Assembly (NCBI GenBank): GCA_002362735.1
Contig: DEUU01000338.1
Coordinates: 1-16,903 of the forward strand
Source: Dehalococcoidia bacterium UBA3254
GTDB taxonomy: Bacteria; Chloroflexota; Dehalococcoidia; Dehalococcoidales; UBA3254
Length of the DNA: 16,903 bases
Direction of reading: 5' to 3'
Made by a program: the position numbers and the translations under genes. Under the pieces are notes generated by a model that saw only the letters and a program-made list of their open reading frames with translations, did not search any database and was not told the DNA's origin. This document shows positions 8,076-15,890 of this stretch, piece after piece (the stretch's first letter is position 1; every line of letters begins with the position of its first letter).

Positions 8076-9009
8076 TTTTTGCGATGGCCTCAACCTTTAA
8101 TATTGTTTTAGTTTGGCGGATATCATCGAAAATCTGTTTCACCAGTTCCTCGGCATTATCAAATTTGATTTCATTACGGAGTTTATGGATGAAGTCTATG
8201 TGGACTTCACACCCGTACAAATCATCATGATAGTCAATTAAATAAGCTTCGATCGTCCGCTGGTTATTGCCAAAAGTAGGATTTTTACCCACGTTGGTGA
8301 CCGAGGGATATAATTGATTATTCACACGGGCCTGGGTAGCGTAAACCCCATCGCTGGGTACGGCTTGCCCGGGAAGAATATCCAGATTCACGGTAGGAAA
8401 TCCAAGAGTGGCACCACGGCCCTTTCCGTGAATGACACTTCCGTGGAGACTAAACGGGCGACCCATGAGGCGGTGTACTTTCAGCATATCGCCTTCCGCC
8501 ATAGCCTGACGAATGACCGTACTGCTGACAATTTCGCTGTTTTTACGTACTGGAGGGATGGTAGTAACGCTGAATCCCATTTCGGTGCCCAGTTGACTTA
8601 AAACCGAAATGGTTCCCTCGCCATGGCGACCCATCACGAAGTCCGGACCGACTACCAGTCCCTTCATACGGATTTTCGTTTGCAATAAGCGGATGAATTC
8701 GCGGGCGCTCAGTTGAGCGAGTTCGGGGGTGAAAGTCAGGACGATGACGTCGTCCACCCCTTCTTTTTTCAATAGGGCTGCTTTTTCAGATGAATCTGTC
8801 AAAAAAGGAGGTTGGGACTGGGGAGCTAAAACTTCTTGAGGGTGTTTATGGAATGTGACAACCACGCTGCACAAACCTTGCTGGCTGGCAAGCTCTTTCA
8901 ATTTCGAAATCAGATGTTTGTGGCCAAGATGGACACCGTCAAAAACGCCGATAGTAACTAAACTATCGCAATTAAGCGAGTATCCACCCATCTCTTGCTT
9001 AAATTGCAT
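8068..9009 (-). CDS. ribF: bifunctional riboflavin kinase/FAD synthetase
   Basis: RibF phosphorylates riboflavin to FMN and adenylates FMN to FAD. This 313-residue protein shows the N-terminal nucleotidyltransferase domain with GVFDGVHLGH (21-30, HLGH at 27-30), GPDFVMGRHGEG (121-132) and VSSTVIR (161-167). The C-terminal kinase domain begins near residue 183 and has GKGRGATLGFPTVNL (195-209), GKNPTF (241-246) and the catalytic-region Glu254. Length and order are typical. The ATG at 9009 has GGAG 8 nt upstream, but that site lies in a predicted leader hairpin (9018-9039). It is the first gene of the operon driven by the promoter at 9094-9122 and overlaps tyrS by 8 nt. Confidence 0.96.
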   Translation of the reverse strand: MQFKQEMGGYSLNCDSLVTIGVFDGVHLGHKHLISKLKELASQQGLCSVVVTFHKHPQEVLAPQSQPPFLTDSSEKAALLKKEGVDDVIVLTFTPELAQLSAREFIRLLQTKIRMKGLVVGPDFVMGRHGEGTISVLSQLGTEMGFSVTTIPPVRKNSEIVSSTVIRQAMAEGDMLKVHRLMGRPFSLHGSVIHGKGRGATLGFPTVNLDILPGQAVPSDGVYATQARVNNQLYPSVTNVGKNPTFGNNQRTIEAYLIDYHDDLYGCEVHIDFIHKLRNEIKFDNAEELVKQIFDDIRQTKTILKVEAIAKNG

Positions 9010-9017
9010 GCTGTCTT

Positions 9018-9039
9018 CTCCGAGCTGTCACAGCCAGAG
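9018..9039 (-). promoter_or_regulatory. ribF leader hairpin covering the Shine-Dalgarno sequence
   Basis: Read on the minus strand, CTCTGGCTG (9039-9031) can pair with CAGC-T-CGGAG (9027-9018) around a TGA loop (9030-9028). That gives nine or ten pairs including one G-U, with a single bulged T. The 3' arm contains the GGAG that serves as ribF ribosome binding site, so folding would hide it. No FMN riboswitch core is recognisable, and function is inference. Confidence 0.45.
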
Positions 9040-9093
9040 CATTCACCCTCAAATGAACACGTTCGACGCGAGTGTTTTAAGTAAAGTAATTAA

Positions 9094-9122
9094 ATAGTAG
9101 CATACCCTTTTTGGAGCGTCAA
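9094..9122 (-). promoter_or_regulatory. sigma70-type promoter for ribF-tyrS-aminotransferase-serA
   Basis: On the minus strand TTGACG (9122-9117) and TACTAT (9099-9094) are exactly 17 nt apart, and TGC immediately before the -10 box resembles an extended -10. Transcription should start near 9087, giving a leader of about 78 nt before the ribF ATG. This is the best promoter match in the window. Confidence 0.75.
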
Positions 9123-9123
9123 A

Positions 9124-9144
9124 TATAGTCACTATACGACTATA
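9124..9144. promoter_or_regulatory. dyad adjoining the ribF promoter -35 box, possible operator
   Basis: TATAGTC (9124-9130) and GACTATA (9138-9144) form perfect 7-bp inverted arms around a 7-nt centre. The centre also creates a direct repeat ACTATAC at 9131-9137 and 9139-9145. The dyad ends one base pair upstream of the -35 hexamer, a place where a transcription factor could act. The motif matches no regulator box I know. Confidence 0.4.
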
Positions 9145-9339
9145 CCTTCATTTTATAATAAATCATCATGGTAGTTTTTTAGCTCAGGCTACGCGTTCAA
9201 ACCACCTCATCAAGGTCTTTCCTCGCATCTCCTCTACTCCTTAAATGCGGCTGAGACCTTAAGAAGCACTCCCGTTTCCTCTCTTTTCTCCCTATCCGTC
9301 TCGATAAAGGGCGTGCCCTTATGAAACCCCCGGTCTCCA
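9145..9339. other. non-coding or remnant stretch downstream of the class I/II aminotransferase
   Basis: This is the upper part of the 330-nt gap between the aminotransferase stop and ribF. On the minus strand it is purine-rich from about 9339 to 9205. A 47-codon frame (9340-9197) starts as TAATG on the aminotransferase stop, and a second frame is open to a TAG at about 9235. A 14-codon frame (9228-9184) has AAGGAG 8 nt before its ATG. None resembles a known protein, and I do not call any of them a gene. A weak hairpin lies at 9307-9320. Confidence 0.5.
9303..9323 (-). terminator. weak hairpin after the class I/II aminotransferase
   Basis: On the minus strand AAGGG (9320-9316) pairs with CCCTT (9311-9307) around CACG; flanking ATA/TAT could extend it past a bulged base. 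The stem is short and the following run is only TTTATC, so this is a tentative terminator about 20 nt after the stop codon. Confidence 0.3.
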
Positions 9340-10644
9340 TTAGGAGCAGTCGCGGCAGGCTGCATACACGTTATTAAAGAGTTTTTCTATTTTATGCGTA
9401 GGGGTCGCCGCGAAGGCGATCCGGAACAGCCCTTTTTCACCATAGCAAATGACCCCTGTGCTGTATTTATTTAGGAGCACTTCCCAGACTTTATCCGCAT
9501 TCAAATTCTTCATCTTGATGCACATGAAATATCCGGAGTTAAATGGTAAATCCTCAAAATAGCGGGAATATTCCGGATGAGCTTTCAGTACCTCTCTCAC
9601 CTTGAGGTAGCGTTCTTTCATCTTGTCTTTGTTCCTGGCTTTTTCCCTAGTATAGGTCTCTGATTTCAAGGCATTCAGGAAAAGGGACTGAGCCGGATGA
9701 GAGGCGTTGGAGATGTTTCCACGGATAGCGCCCGCGGTTTTATCTTCCAGGGCTTTATAAAGGTCTTTGGTGCCATTCTTAACCCCATATGTGACAAATC
9801 CGACACGCAAACCCCAGGCATATTCCTCTTTGGTAATACCGTCCACTTTAACTGCCAGAAGGTTCTCATGAGCCTGAGATAACTGGGAGAACAGCGATTC
9901 CACAAAGATATCATCTTCAAATACGAGGCCGAAATAAGAATCGTCCATGACTACAACCAGTTTATTCCCGGCTTCGGCGGCTTCGGTCAACACGGAAATG
10001 ATCTCTTTTCCTATGGCTCTGGTAGGTGTATAGCCCGAAGGGTTATTAGGGAAATTGAGAACCACGATTTTCTTTCCCGCGGGGCTGGAATTGATCGTTT
10101 CCCTGAAAGAAGCGATGTCGAAAGCCTGATCCTTAAAGAAATTAAAAAACTTCAGACCGGCGCCGTAGGCGTTGGTAAACACCAGATCATAGTTTTCCCA
10201 ATAAAGATCGGAGAGGATAATCTCATCTGTTTCTCCGGAAAACATATAGCCGATGATACTGAGACCATTGGTGACTCCGCAAGTAACCAGAGGCGTGCTG
10301 ATTTCTTTAGTTCCCAGGGACGGGTTTTTAATCCTTATTAGTTCCTGCCATTTATCTCTTAGGGGCTTCAATCCCTCGCTGGGGGCATAAGGGAAAGCAT
10401 CTTTAGTTTCTAGCTGGAGGCGGCTGGCTAAACTCGGTAAGATCATGGGCTTGCCATCGTCCTCATAGGCGGTGCCAATGGTAGCATTTATTTCCTTATC
10501 TTTAGCAGCGGCTCCCTGGGCCAGGATTCCTTTCCGGGGATAATAGATCGCTTTTCCTTTGCAGGATAATAGATCAAAAACAGCCGGGTTTTGATTCTTT
10601 ATAGTCAGGTTAAGCTCCTCTGCCTGGGGATTGAGCGCTTCCAT
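9340..10644 (-). CDS. class I/II PLP-dependent aminotransferase, substrate unknown
   Basis: This 434-residue fold-type I aminotransferase has FPYAPSEGLKPLRDKWQ (84-100), the PLP-phosphate-region segment TCGVTNGLSI, LNFPNNPSGYTPT (196-208) and MDDSYFGLVFE (233-243) with the cofactor-binding Asp. DGITKEEYAWGLRVGF (268-283) contains the likely Schiff-base Lys272. GLFRIAFA near the C-terminus supplies the substrate carboxylate Arg. It is somewhat longer than typical aspartate aminotransferases, with an extended N-terminal segment before residue 60. GAGGAGG lies 6 nt before the ATG. A promoter at 10681-10709 suggests independent expression. Substrate cannot be told from sequence; neighbouring genes give no clear pathway. 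Confidence 0.9.
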   Translation of the reverse strand: MEALNPQAEELNLTIKNQNPAVFDLLSCKGKAIYYPRKGILAQGAAAKDKEINATIGTAYEDDGKPMILPSLASRLQLETKDAFPYAPSEGLKPLRDKWQELIRIKNPSLGTKEISTPLVTCGVTNGLSIIGYMFSGETDEIILSDLYWENYDLVFTNAYGAGLKFFNFFKDQAFDIASFRETINSSPAGKKIVVLNFPNNPSGYTPTRAIGKEIISVLTEAAEAGNKLVVVMDDSYFGLVFEDDIFVESLFSQLSQAHENLLAVKVDGITKEEYAWGLRVGFVTYGVKNGTKDLYKALEDKTAGAIRGNISNASHPAQSLFLNALKSETYTREKARNKDKMKERYLKVREVLKAHPEYSRYFEDLPFNSGYFMCIKMKNLNADKVWEVLLNKYSTGVICYGEKGLFRIAFAATPTHKIEKLFNNVYAACRDCS

Positions 10645-10680
10645 GTAAATCCTCCTCGAAAATTATCGGAATTCTTAAAT

Positions 10681-10709
10681 ATTATACTGCTTCCGTGGCA
10701 GGATTTGAA
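10681..10709 (-). promoter_or_regulatory. sigma70-type promoter for the class I/II aminotransferase
   Basis: On the minus strand TTCAAA (10709-10704) and a perfect TATAAT (10686-10681) are separated by 17 nt. Transcription would start near 10674, about 30 nt before the ATG. Confidence 0.7.
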
Positions 10710-10737
10710 TTTCGATTAGGAATTCCTGTTTAATCTA

Positions 10738-10767
10738 AAGCCCTTTCCCGAATTCGGGAAAGGGCTT
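10738..10767. terminator. 30-nt perfect palindrome, terminator of the CoA-metabolism operon
   Basis: The arms AAGCCCTTTCCCG (10738-10750) and CGGGAAAGGGCTT (10755-10767) pair perfectly around AATT. It lies 31 nt past the stop of the DRTGG gene on the minus strand and upstream of the next promoter. The minus-strand exit run is TTTAGATTAAA, an imperfect U-tract, but the 13-bp GC-rich stem is strong. Confidence 0.75.
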
Positions 10768-10798
10768 AATAACGGGTAGGCTTGATATCGTAGTGTAC

Positions 10799-11830
10799 TT
10801 AGATTATGGCTTTCAGATCCACATTTTCTTCAATCAATTTCTGGAGCAAGTTGATGCGCTCGGTATCATCTTTGGTCAAGAGTGGGATCATATCATCGAT
10901 TTGCTTGGCGGCGAGGAAGGTATCGAAGGGTACCAGAAGCACCGGGATGTTCATATCCGAGGCCTTAGCGATCAAGTTTTGGGGTGGAATAACGTTGTTG
11001 GTCAGGATGATACCAGCGGTGGTCTTTTCCAGAGCAGCAACTATCATGTCGCTCCGGTCGCCACCGGTGATAACAACTTTGTTCTCCTTTTTAAACAGGG
11101 GGCTGTGGGTAGCAGTATCTCCCGCCATAGCGCCGACAAAAACGTGCTTCATCCTTTGATTCAGACCTCCGTCTCCGGCGATAACGCGAGCTTGCAGCTT
11201 TTCGGCAATGTAGCTGATTGGCACCTGAGTCAGATTTTGCTCATAGGGGATAACACCGTATACCTTCACTCCCATTTCGTTGATGTCTCTGAGATGGGTG
11301 CTCTTATAGTCTTCCAAATTACTGACTTTGTTGATGATAACCCCGTAATCAATATTTGCCATATCGACATTTTTCTTGAGGAAGGTTACATCATCCAGAA
11401 CAGATCCTTCATCTCCGCTGATGACGAAGATTAATTTTCCACCCATATAGCGAGCGATAGAGAGGGTATCTAATCTCACGGAGGCGCCGTAGGTCAGGTC
11501 CTTACCGCCTTCAATCATCATTATCTGGTTACCGTCCACCAGATTCCTGGCCATATCCAGGAGTTTGGTTTTTGTGCTGTCTTCATCATACATGTATCGC
11601 AATTTGGAGTGTTCGAATCCGATGGTCATGTCCTCGGAGCTCTGATCGAGTCCAAAAATATTAGTGACCAACGCTGAATCATAGTCCCAGAGCCTCTTTT
11701 TGCGATAGATTAACCGATCACCAAATGGCTTCAGATAACCGAATTTCTGATTCAGGACTTTAGCCAGACCGACAATGAGGCTGGTCTTTCCGGCATCTTC
11801 ATTTACCGAACCTACAATAATATTTTTCAT
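10799..11830 (-). CDS. P-loop/DRTGG-domain protein resembling the N-terminal regulatory part of phosphotransacetylase
   Basis: This is a 343-residue, two-part protein. Residues 1-200 form a BioD-like P-loop NTPase domain with GSVNEDAGKTS (7-17, Lys15) and MMIEGGKDLTYG (104-115), the latter in the position of the dethiobiotin-synthetase Walker B region. Residues about 205-318 match the DRTGG domain, with VITGGDRSDMIVAALE (253-268) as signature and a divergent ILTNNVIPPQ segment. This pairing is the arrangement at the N-terminus of long phosphotransacetylases, but the catalytic PTA_PTB domain is absent, so acetyl phosphate synthesis is not expected. The start codon abuts the acyl-CoA synthetase stop (TAAATG), with AGGAGG 8 nt upstream inside that gene, so the two are co-translated. 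A regulatory or assembly role for the synthetase is inferred. Confidence 0.85.
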   Translation of the reverse strand: MKNIIVGSVNEDAGKTSLIVGLAKVLNQKFGYLKPFGDRLIYRKKRLWDYDSALVTNIFGLDQSSEDMTIGFEHSKLRYMYDEDSTKTKLLDMARNLVDGNQIMMIEGGKDLTYGASVRLDTLSIARYMGGKLIFVISGDEGSVLDDVTFLKKNVDMANIDYGVIINKVSNLEDYKSTHLRDINEMGVKVYGVIPYEQNLTQVPISYIAEKLQARVIAGDGGLNQRMKHVFVGAMAGDTATHSPLFKKENKVVITGGDRSDMIVAALEKTTAGIILTNNVIPPQNLIAKASDMNIPVLLVPFDTFLAAKQIDDMIPLLTKDDTERINLLQKLIEENVDLKAII

Positions 11831-13954
11831 TTACACTGCCTCCTGAGGCTTTGAAAGCAAAATTCTCACATCTACTGCTCTGACGCCCTCACCCTGGCTG
11901 TAGACTACCAGAGGGTTAATTTCGATATCTGTAATATCTTTACATTTTTGTAAAATGGTGCCAACTTTAATAATAGTATCTGCCACCATTTCAATATCTT
12001 TGCGTTTTTCTCCACGTACTCCCAACAGGAGGGAATAAGATCGGATCTGGCTGATCATTTTCATGGTCTCTCTCCTCCCCAGAGGAAAGGAGCGGAAGGC
12101 GATATCCTTCATTACTTCGACGTAAATTCCGCCCAATCCGAACATGACGGTCGGCCCGAAAGCACGGTCCCGACGCGCGCCTACGATGGTCTCGACTTCA
12201 TCCCGGACCATTTCGTCTACTTCGATACCTTCGATCTTGGCATCTGCTTTATATTCCCGGACATTATGCAGGATAGCTTCATAAGCATCCATAACCTCTT
12301 TGCGGTTTTCCAGATCTAGAGCCACGCCGCCCGCATCACTCTTGTGGATGATATCTTTAGAAACGATTTTCATGACCACCGGATAACCGATTTTTTCGGC
12401 ATAGCGAATAGCCTGGTCAAGGTTGTGAGCGATATAACTTTTTGGAATTGGGATACCAGCCAGGCGCATTATCTCCTGGGCTTCTCCCGCCAGCAAGAAC
12501 GTCCGGTTATCCGCTCTGACTTTCCGGATGATCTCATCCATCTTTGCGGTATCAATATTTACAGCCTCGATCGGGTCTGGAGGACTATTTCGTGTTCGAT
12601 AGTAAGAGTATTGGGCTCCCAGAAGAGAGGCTGCTTCATATACATCTTGAAAAGCCGGGACATCCATCTTCTGAAACTCGTTCAGGTAATATTCTATCTT
12701 GGCTCCGCCAAACAATGAGATGACCAAAGGTTTCTTATTAGCATACTGCGGGTACTGTTTTTTGACAACCTCACCGAATCCATCCGGATCGAACACTGCC
12801 GTCTCGCAGGCCAGGCAAATAACCGAGTGAATTGAGTCATTTTGAAGGGCGGCGGCTAAAGCACTGTCGTAATAGCTAACAGGAGCTTGACCGGAAAGGT
12901 CAATCGGATTTTTAGATGATCCGAAAGCAGGAATAACTTCAGAAAAAGTCTTATTAAGAATGGTTTGATCGTCGTAGAGATTGACGTTGAATTTTTCACA
13001 GGCATCTGCAGTCAGAACGCCGATTCCGCCACCGTTAGTAATAATGACAGTATTCTCCCCCTTAGGCATAGGAGTACCTGCCAGGAAACGGCACCAGATC
13101 AAGCCCTCATAGATCGTCTCGGCGCGGATGACGCCGCATTGTTTGATAATATCATCAAAGACCCTGTCTTCGCCTGCCAGTGAACTGGTATGAGAGGCAG
13201 CGGCCATAGCGCCTCTTTTGGAGCGTCCGGATTTAATCACGACAATTGGTTTTTTCTTGACAGCATTCTTGAGGATATTAACCAGTCTCTCTCCCTCGCT
13301 GACACCTTCAATGTACATGAGGATGATCTTGGTCTGCTCCTGGGCAACCAGGTATTCCAGCAGATCGGACTCATCGATATCGGACTTATTCCCTACCGAC
13401 ACAATGGAGGATAGCCCGATGTTCTCAGTGACTGTCTTCCCCATCATGCCAATACCAATCGCGCCGCTCTGAGTAATTACGCCCACGCCGCCGGGACGTA
13501 CGTTTATCGGCCCAAAAGTGGCGTTCAATGAAGCAGCCGCAGAATAGATGCCGAAGATGTTGGGACCCAGAATTCGCATTCCATGTTCGCGAGCATAAGC
13601 AACGATCTTTTTCTCTTCGGCGGAATTACCTACTTCCGAGAAACCGGCGGCAATGATAACGGCGAACTTGACTCCTTTATTACAGCAGCTTTTTATTGAA
13701 TCGAAAACGAATTTAGCCGGTATTACGATGCAGGCTATATCGACAACGTCATCGATTTCTTCAATGGTTTTGTAAACACGCAAGCCCAGGATTTCTCCAC
13801 CTTCGGGATTAACCGGATATATTTTCCCCTGATATCCGGAGGCGGAAATGTTTTGGACAAATTTATGCCCGATTTTGCTTTTATCACGAGACGCCCCAAC
13901 GATGGCGACACCCCTGGGTTCAAAAAGAAACTTGATATCCGGGTTATTGTACAT
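11831..13954 (-). CDS. acetyl/acyl-CoA synthetase (ADP-forming), fused alpha-beta form
   Basis: The enzyme converts acyl-CoA + ADP + phosphate to acid + CoA + ATP, conserving energy at substrate level; the reverse direction activates acids. With the ATG at 13954 it has 707 residues. It has an N-terminal CoA-binding Rossmann domain (FLFEPRGVAIVGASRD, 9-24) and succinyl-CoA-ligase-like domains with ITQSGAIGIGMMG (160-172). The SHTSSLAGED loop (254-263) contains His255, the expected phosphohistidine. A C-terminal ATP-grasp domain starts at about residue 485 (GYPVVMKIVSKDIIHKSDAG, later FGLGGIYVE). A GTG at 13969 in the same frame is possible, but GAGG stands 9 nt before the ATG. The gene overlaps the upstream CoA-transferase/GNAT gene by 11 nt and abuts the DRTGG gene. 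Which acid it prefers is not visible. Confidence 0.93.
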   Translation of the reverse strand: MYNNPDIKFLFEPRGVAIVGASRDKSKIGHKFVQNISASGYQGKIYPVNPEGGEILGLRVYKTIEEIDDVVDIACIVIPAKFVFDSIKSCCNKGVKFAVIIAAGFSEVGNSAEEKKIVAYAREHGMRILGPNIFGIYSAAASLNATFGPINVRPGGVGVITQSGAIGIGMMGKTVTENIGLSSIVSVGNKSDIDESDLLEYLVAQEQTKIILMYIEGVSEGERLVNILKNAVKKKPIVVIKSGRSKRGAMAAASHTSSLAGEDRVFDDIIKQCGVIRAETIYEGLIWCRFLAGTPMPKGENTVIITNGGGIGVLTADACEKFNVNLYDDQTILNKTFSEVIPAFGSSKNPIDLSGQAPVSYYDSALAAALQNDSIHSVICLACETAVFDPDGFGEVVKKQYPQYANKKPLVISLFGGAKIEYYLNEFQKMDVPAFQDVYEAASLLGAQYSYYRTRNSPPDPIEAVNIDTAKMDEIIRKVRADNRTFLLAGEAQEIMRLAGIPIPKSYIAHNLDQAIRYAEKIGYPVVMKIVSKDIIHKSDAGGVALDLENRKEVMDAYEAILHNVREYKADAKIEGIEVDEMVRDEVETIVGARRDRAFGPTVMFGLGGIYVEVMKDIAFRSFPLGRRETMKMISQIRSYSLLLGVRGEKRKDIEMVADTIIKVGTILQKCKDITDIEINPLVVYSQGEGVRAVDVRILLSKPQEAV

Positions 13955-15857
13955 GACTTGTTGCCTCACTAAAAGCCATCTTTAATTCATACACCTGCTC
14001 CTCAGTTCTTCTGTCTGTGAGGAAGCCCATTTTCTCAAATAAATGCATCATCGGCCGATTTTCTACCAGAACCTCAGCCGTAAAGCCCAGCAAGCCCTGT
14101 CTCTTGGCAAGATACGTAAGATATGAAAGTAACTCATTGCCGATTCCCCGGTTTTGATAGTCATCTCTGACTACAAAAGCGACTTCGGCATTATGGGTAT
14201 TAGGGTCAACGTTGTATTGTCCGAGCCCAACCACAATCTCTTTTTCGTCTTGTTGAAAAATTGCAACTATCGATACTTCCCGGCTGTAATCGATGATTAC
14301 AAATTCCTGTAATCTCTCGTGCGGCATATCCTTTCGTCGGGATATAAAACGTCTGTATAAGCTGTTATCTGAAAGACTGTAGAACAAGTCCTTGATTAAT
14401 GGTTCATCACTGATTTTGACCGGGCGAAGCAGGATTTCGAGACCGGTCTTGGTAGTACGGTAGGTCTCCAGCTCTTTCGGGTATTCTCCTGCCTTACCGG
14501 CGATGAATGCCTGATCTTTATAAATGAGATTTTGTCTTTTAGCCTCTTGAATGAGGTCTCTCCTGAATTTCGGGTGCGCGATCGAAATCAACTCCATGGC
14601 GCGTTCCCGTATATTTTTCCCATGTAAATAAGCAATGCCGTATTCAGTTACAACATAATGGATATCACCGCGATTTAAAGTAATTCCGGAACCCTCGCTC
14701 AGGAAGGGAACAATTCGGGAGATCGTTTCATTATTAGCCGTGGAAGGAAGCACCAGAATCGATCTGCCGCGTGGTGATAAGACCGCTCCACGCATGAAGC
14801 TGGCTTGTCCGCCCATACCACTATAGAAAGTTTTTCCTAAAGATTCCGCCGTAGACTGCCCTGTAAGGTCTACCTGTAAAGCGCTGTTGATAGCTACGAA
14901 AGATTCATGTTGGGCGATGATCAGCGGGTTATTAGTATAATCAATGGTTTTGAACTCAATCGAAGGGTTGTCATTGACATAATCATATGTGTCTTTAGTT
15001 CCCATACAGAAGGCGGCAATCGTCTTCCCGCGGTCGACATTTTTCAGGGTGTTATCGACAACTCCCATTTTCATCAGTTCAACCATGCCTTCACTGATAA
15101 GTTCGGTATGGACCCCAAGATGCTTTTTACCGGCAAAATTAATTAAAATAGCATCCGGTACGCTTCCATAACCTACCTGAATTGTATCTCCATCCTGAAT
15201 CAGGCGGGCGACATATTTACCAATTTCAAGCTTGACATCGGCATGCGTATCCTCAGGAAACTTATATTCCAGGATAGGCTCATCATACGGTACAATGTAG
15301 TTTACTTTGCTGATATGGATGAAGCCATCTCCATGAGTTCTCGGCATAAAAGAGTTGACCTGAGCAATGACTAGATCTGCATGTTCTATGGCAGATTTGA
15401 CGATATCAATGCTAACGCCCAAACTCATGTAACCATGCTCGTCGGGTGGCGAAGTCTGAATCAAAGCGATATCGATAGGAATTACTTTACGGGCGAACAA
15501 ATGAGGCACTTCCGAGAGAAAGACAGGTGTATAATCAGCCAGACCAGTGTTTACAGCCTGACGGGTACTGTGGCCAATGAAGAAAGAATTGTGTCGAAAG
15601 TTGGCTTTGAATTTTTCATCAGTATAGGGTGCGAGACCCAGAGTCCAGATGTGAATTACCTCTGCATCGAAGAAAGCTTTAGGATAAGATTCAGTATACC
15701 TGATCAAAGCTCTGACGAGATATTGAGGTTCGCTACAAGCCGAAGAGATAAATATTCTATCCCCTCGGTGAATATGACTGAATATCTCCTCCTCGGAAGC
15801 GAATTTCTCCGGGAAGTTTCTTTTCGCGTTATTGAGAGGGTTAAGGTCTATAACCAC
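13944..15857 (-). CDS. acetyl-CoA hydrolase/4-hydroxybutyrate CoA-transferase family protein fused to a C-terminal GNAT acetyltransferase domain
   Basis: This is a 637-residue two-module protein. Residues about 10-465 are a family-I type CoA-transferase/acetyl-CoA hydrolase with QTSPPDEHGYMSLGVS (134-149), GYGSVPDAI (229-237), LGVHTELISEGMVEL (247-261) with the likely catalytic Glu252, and YSGMGGQASFMRGA (345-358). Residues about 472-630 form a GNAT domain with the acetyl-CoA loop RDDYQNRGIGNELL (564-577). The transferase could move CoA between carboxylic acids. The GNAT domain may acetylate a small molecule or protein lysines, possibly those of the co-encoded synthetase (inference). The start is GTG with GGAAG 7 nt upstream; an in-frame TGA lies shortly before it, so no longer start exists. 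It is the first gene of the operon, driven by the promoter at 15891-15919. Confidence 0.92.
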   Translation of the reverse strand: MVIDLNPLNNAKRNFPEKFASEEEIFSHIHRGDRIFISSACSEPQYLVRALIRYTESYPKAFFDAEVIHIWTLGLAPYTDEKFKANFRHNSFFIGHSTRQAVNTGLADYTPVFLSEVPHLFARKVIPIDIALIQTSPPDEHGYMSLGVSIDIVKSAIEHADLVIAQVNSFMPRTHGDGFIHISKVNYIVPYDEPILEYKFPEDTHADVKLEIGKYVARLIQDGDTIQVGYGSVPDAILINFAGKKHLGVHTELISEGMVELMKMGVVDNTLKNVDRGKTIAAFCMGTKDTYDYVNDNPSIEFKTIDYTNNPLIIAQHESFVAINSALQVDLTGQSTAESLGKTFYSGMGGQASFMRGAVLSPRGRSILVLPSTANNETISRIVPFLSEGSGITLNRGDIHYVVTEYGIAYLHGKNIRERAMELISIAHPKFRRDLIQEAKRQNLIYKDQAFIAGKAGEYPKELETYRTTKTGLEILLRPVKISDEPLIKDLFYSLSDNSLYRRFISRRKDMPHERLQEFVIIDYSREVSIVAIFQQDEKEIVVGLGQYNVDPNTHNAEVAFVVRDDYQNRGIGNELLSYLTYLAKRQGLLGFTAEVLVENRPMMHLFEKMGFLTDRRTEEQVYELKMAFSEATSHVQ

Positions 15858-15890
15858 AACTATACTTCCACACTTTCATATCTTCGTTTA

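Noticed and set aside
9010..9093. FMN riboswitch or T-box upstream of ribF-tyrS
   Set aside because: The leader is only about 78 nt and shows neither the FMN riboswitch conserved core nor a T-box sequence; only a local hairpin is seen.
9184..9228. 14-codon ORF with good Shine-Dalgarno as a gene
   Set aside because: Too short and without recognisable features; kept only as part of the unexplained segment.
10793..11434. 213-residue plus-strand frame opposite the DRTGG gene
   Set aside because: It lies antisense to a gene with clear P-loop and DRTGG motifs and resembles no protein family; it is a shadow frame.
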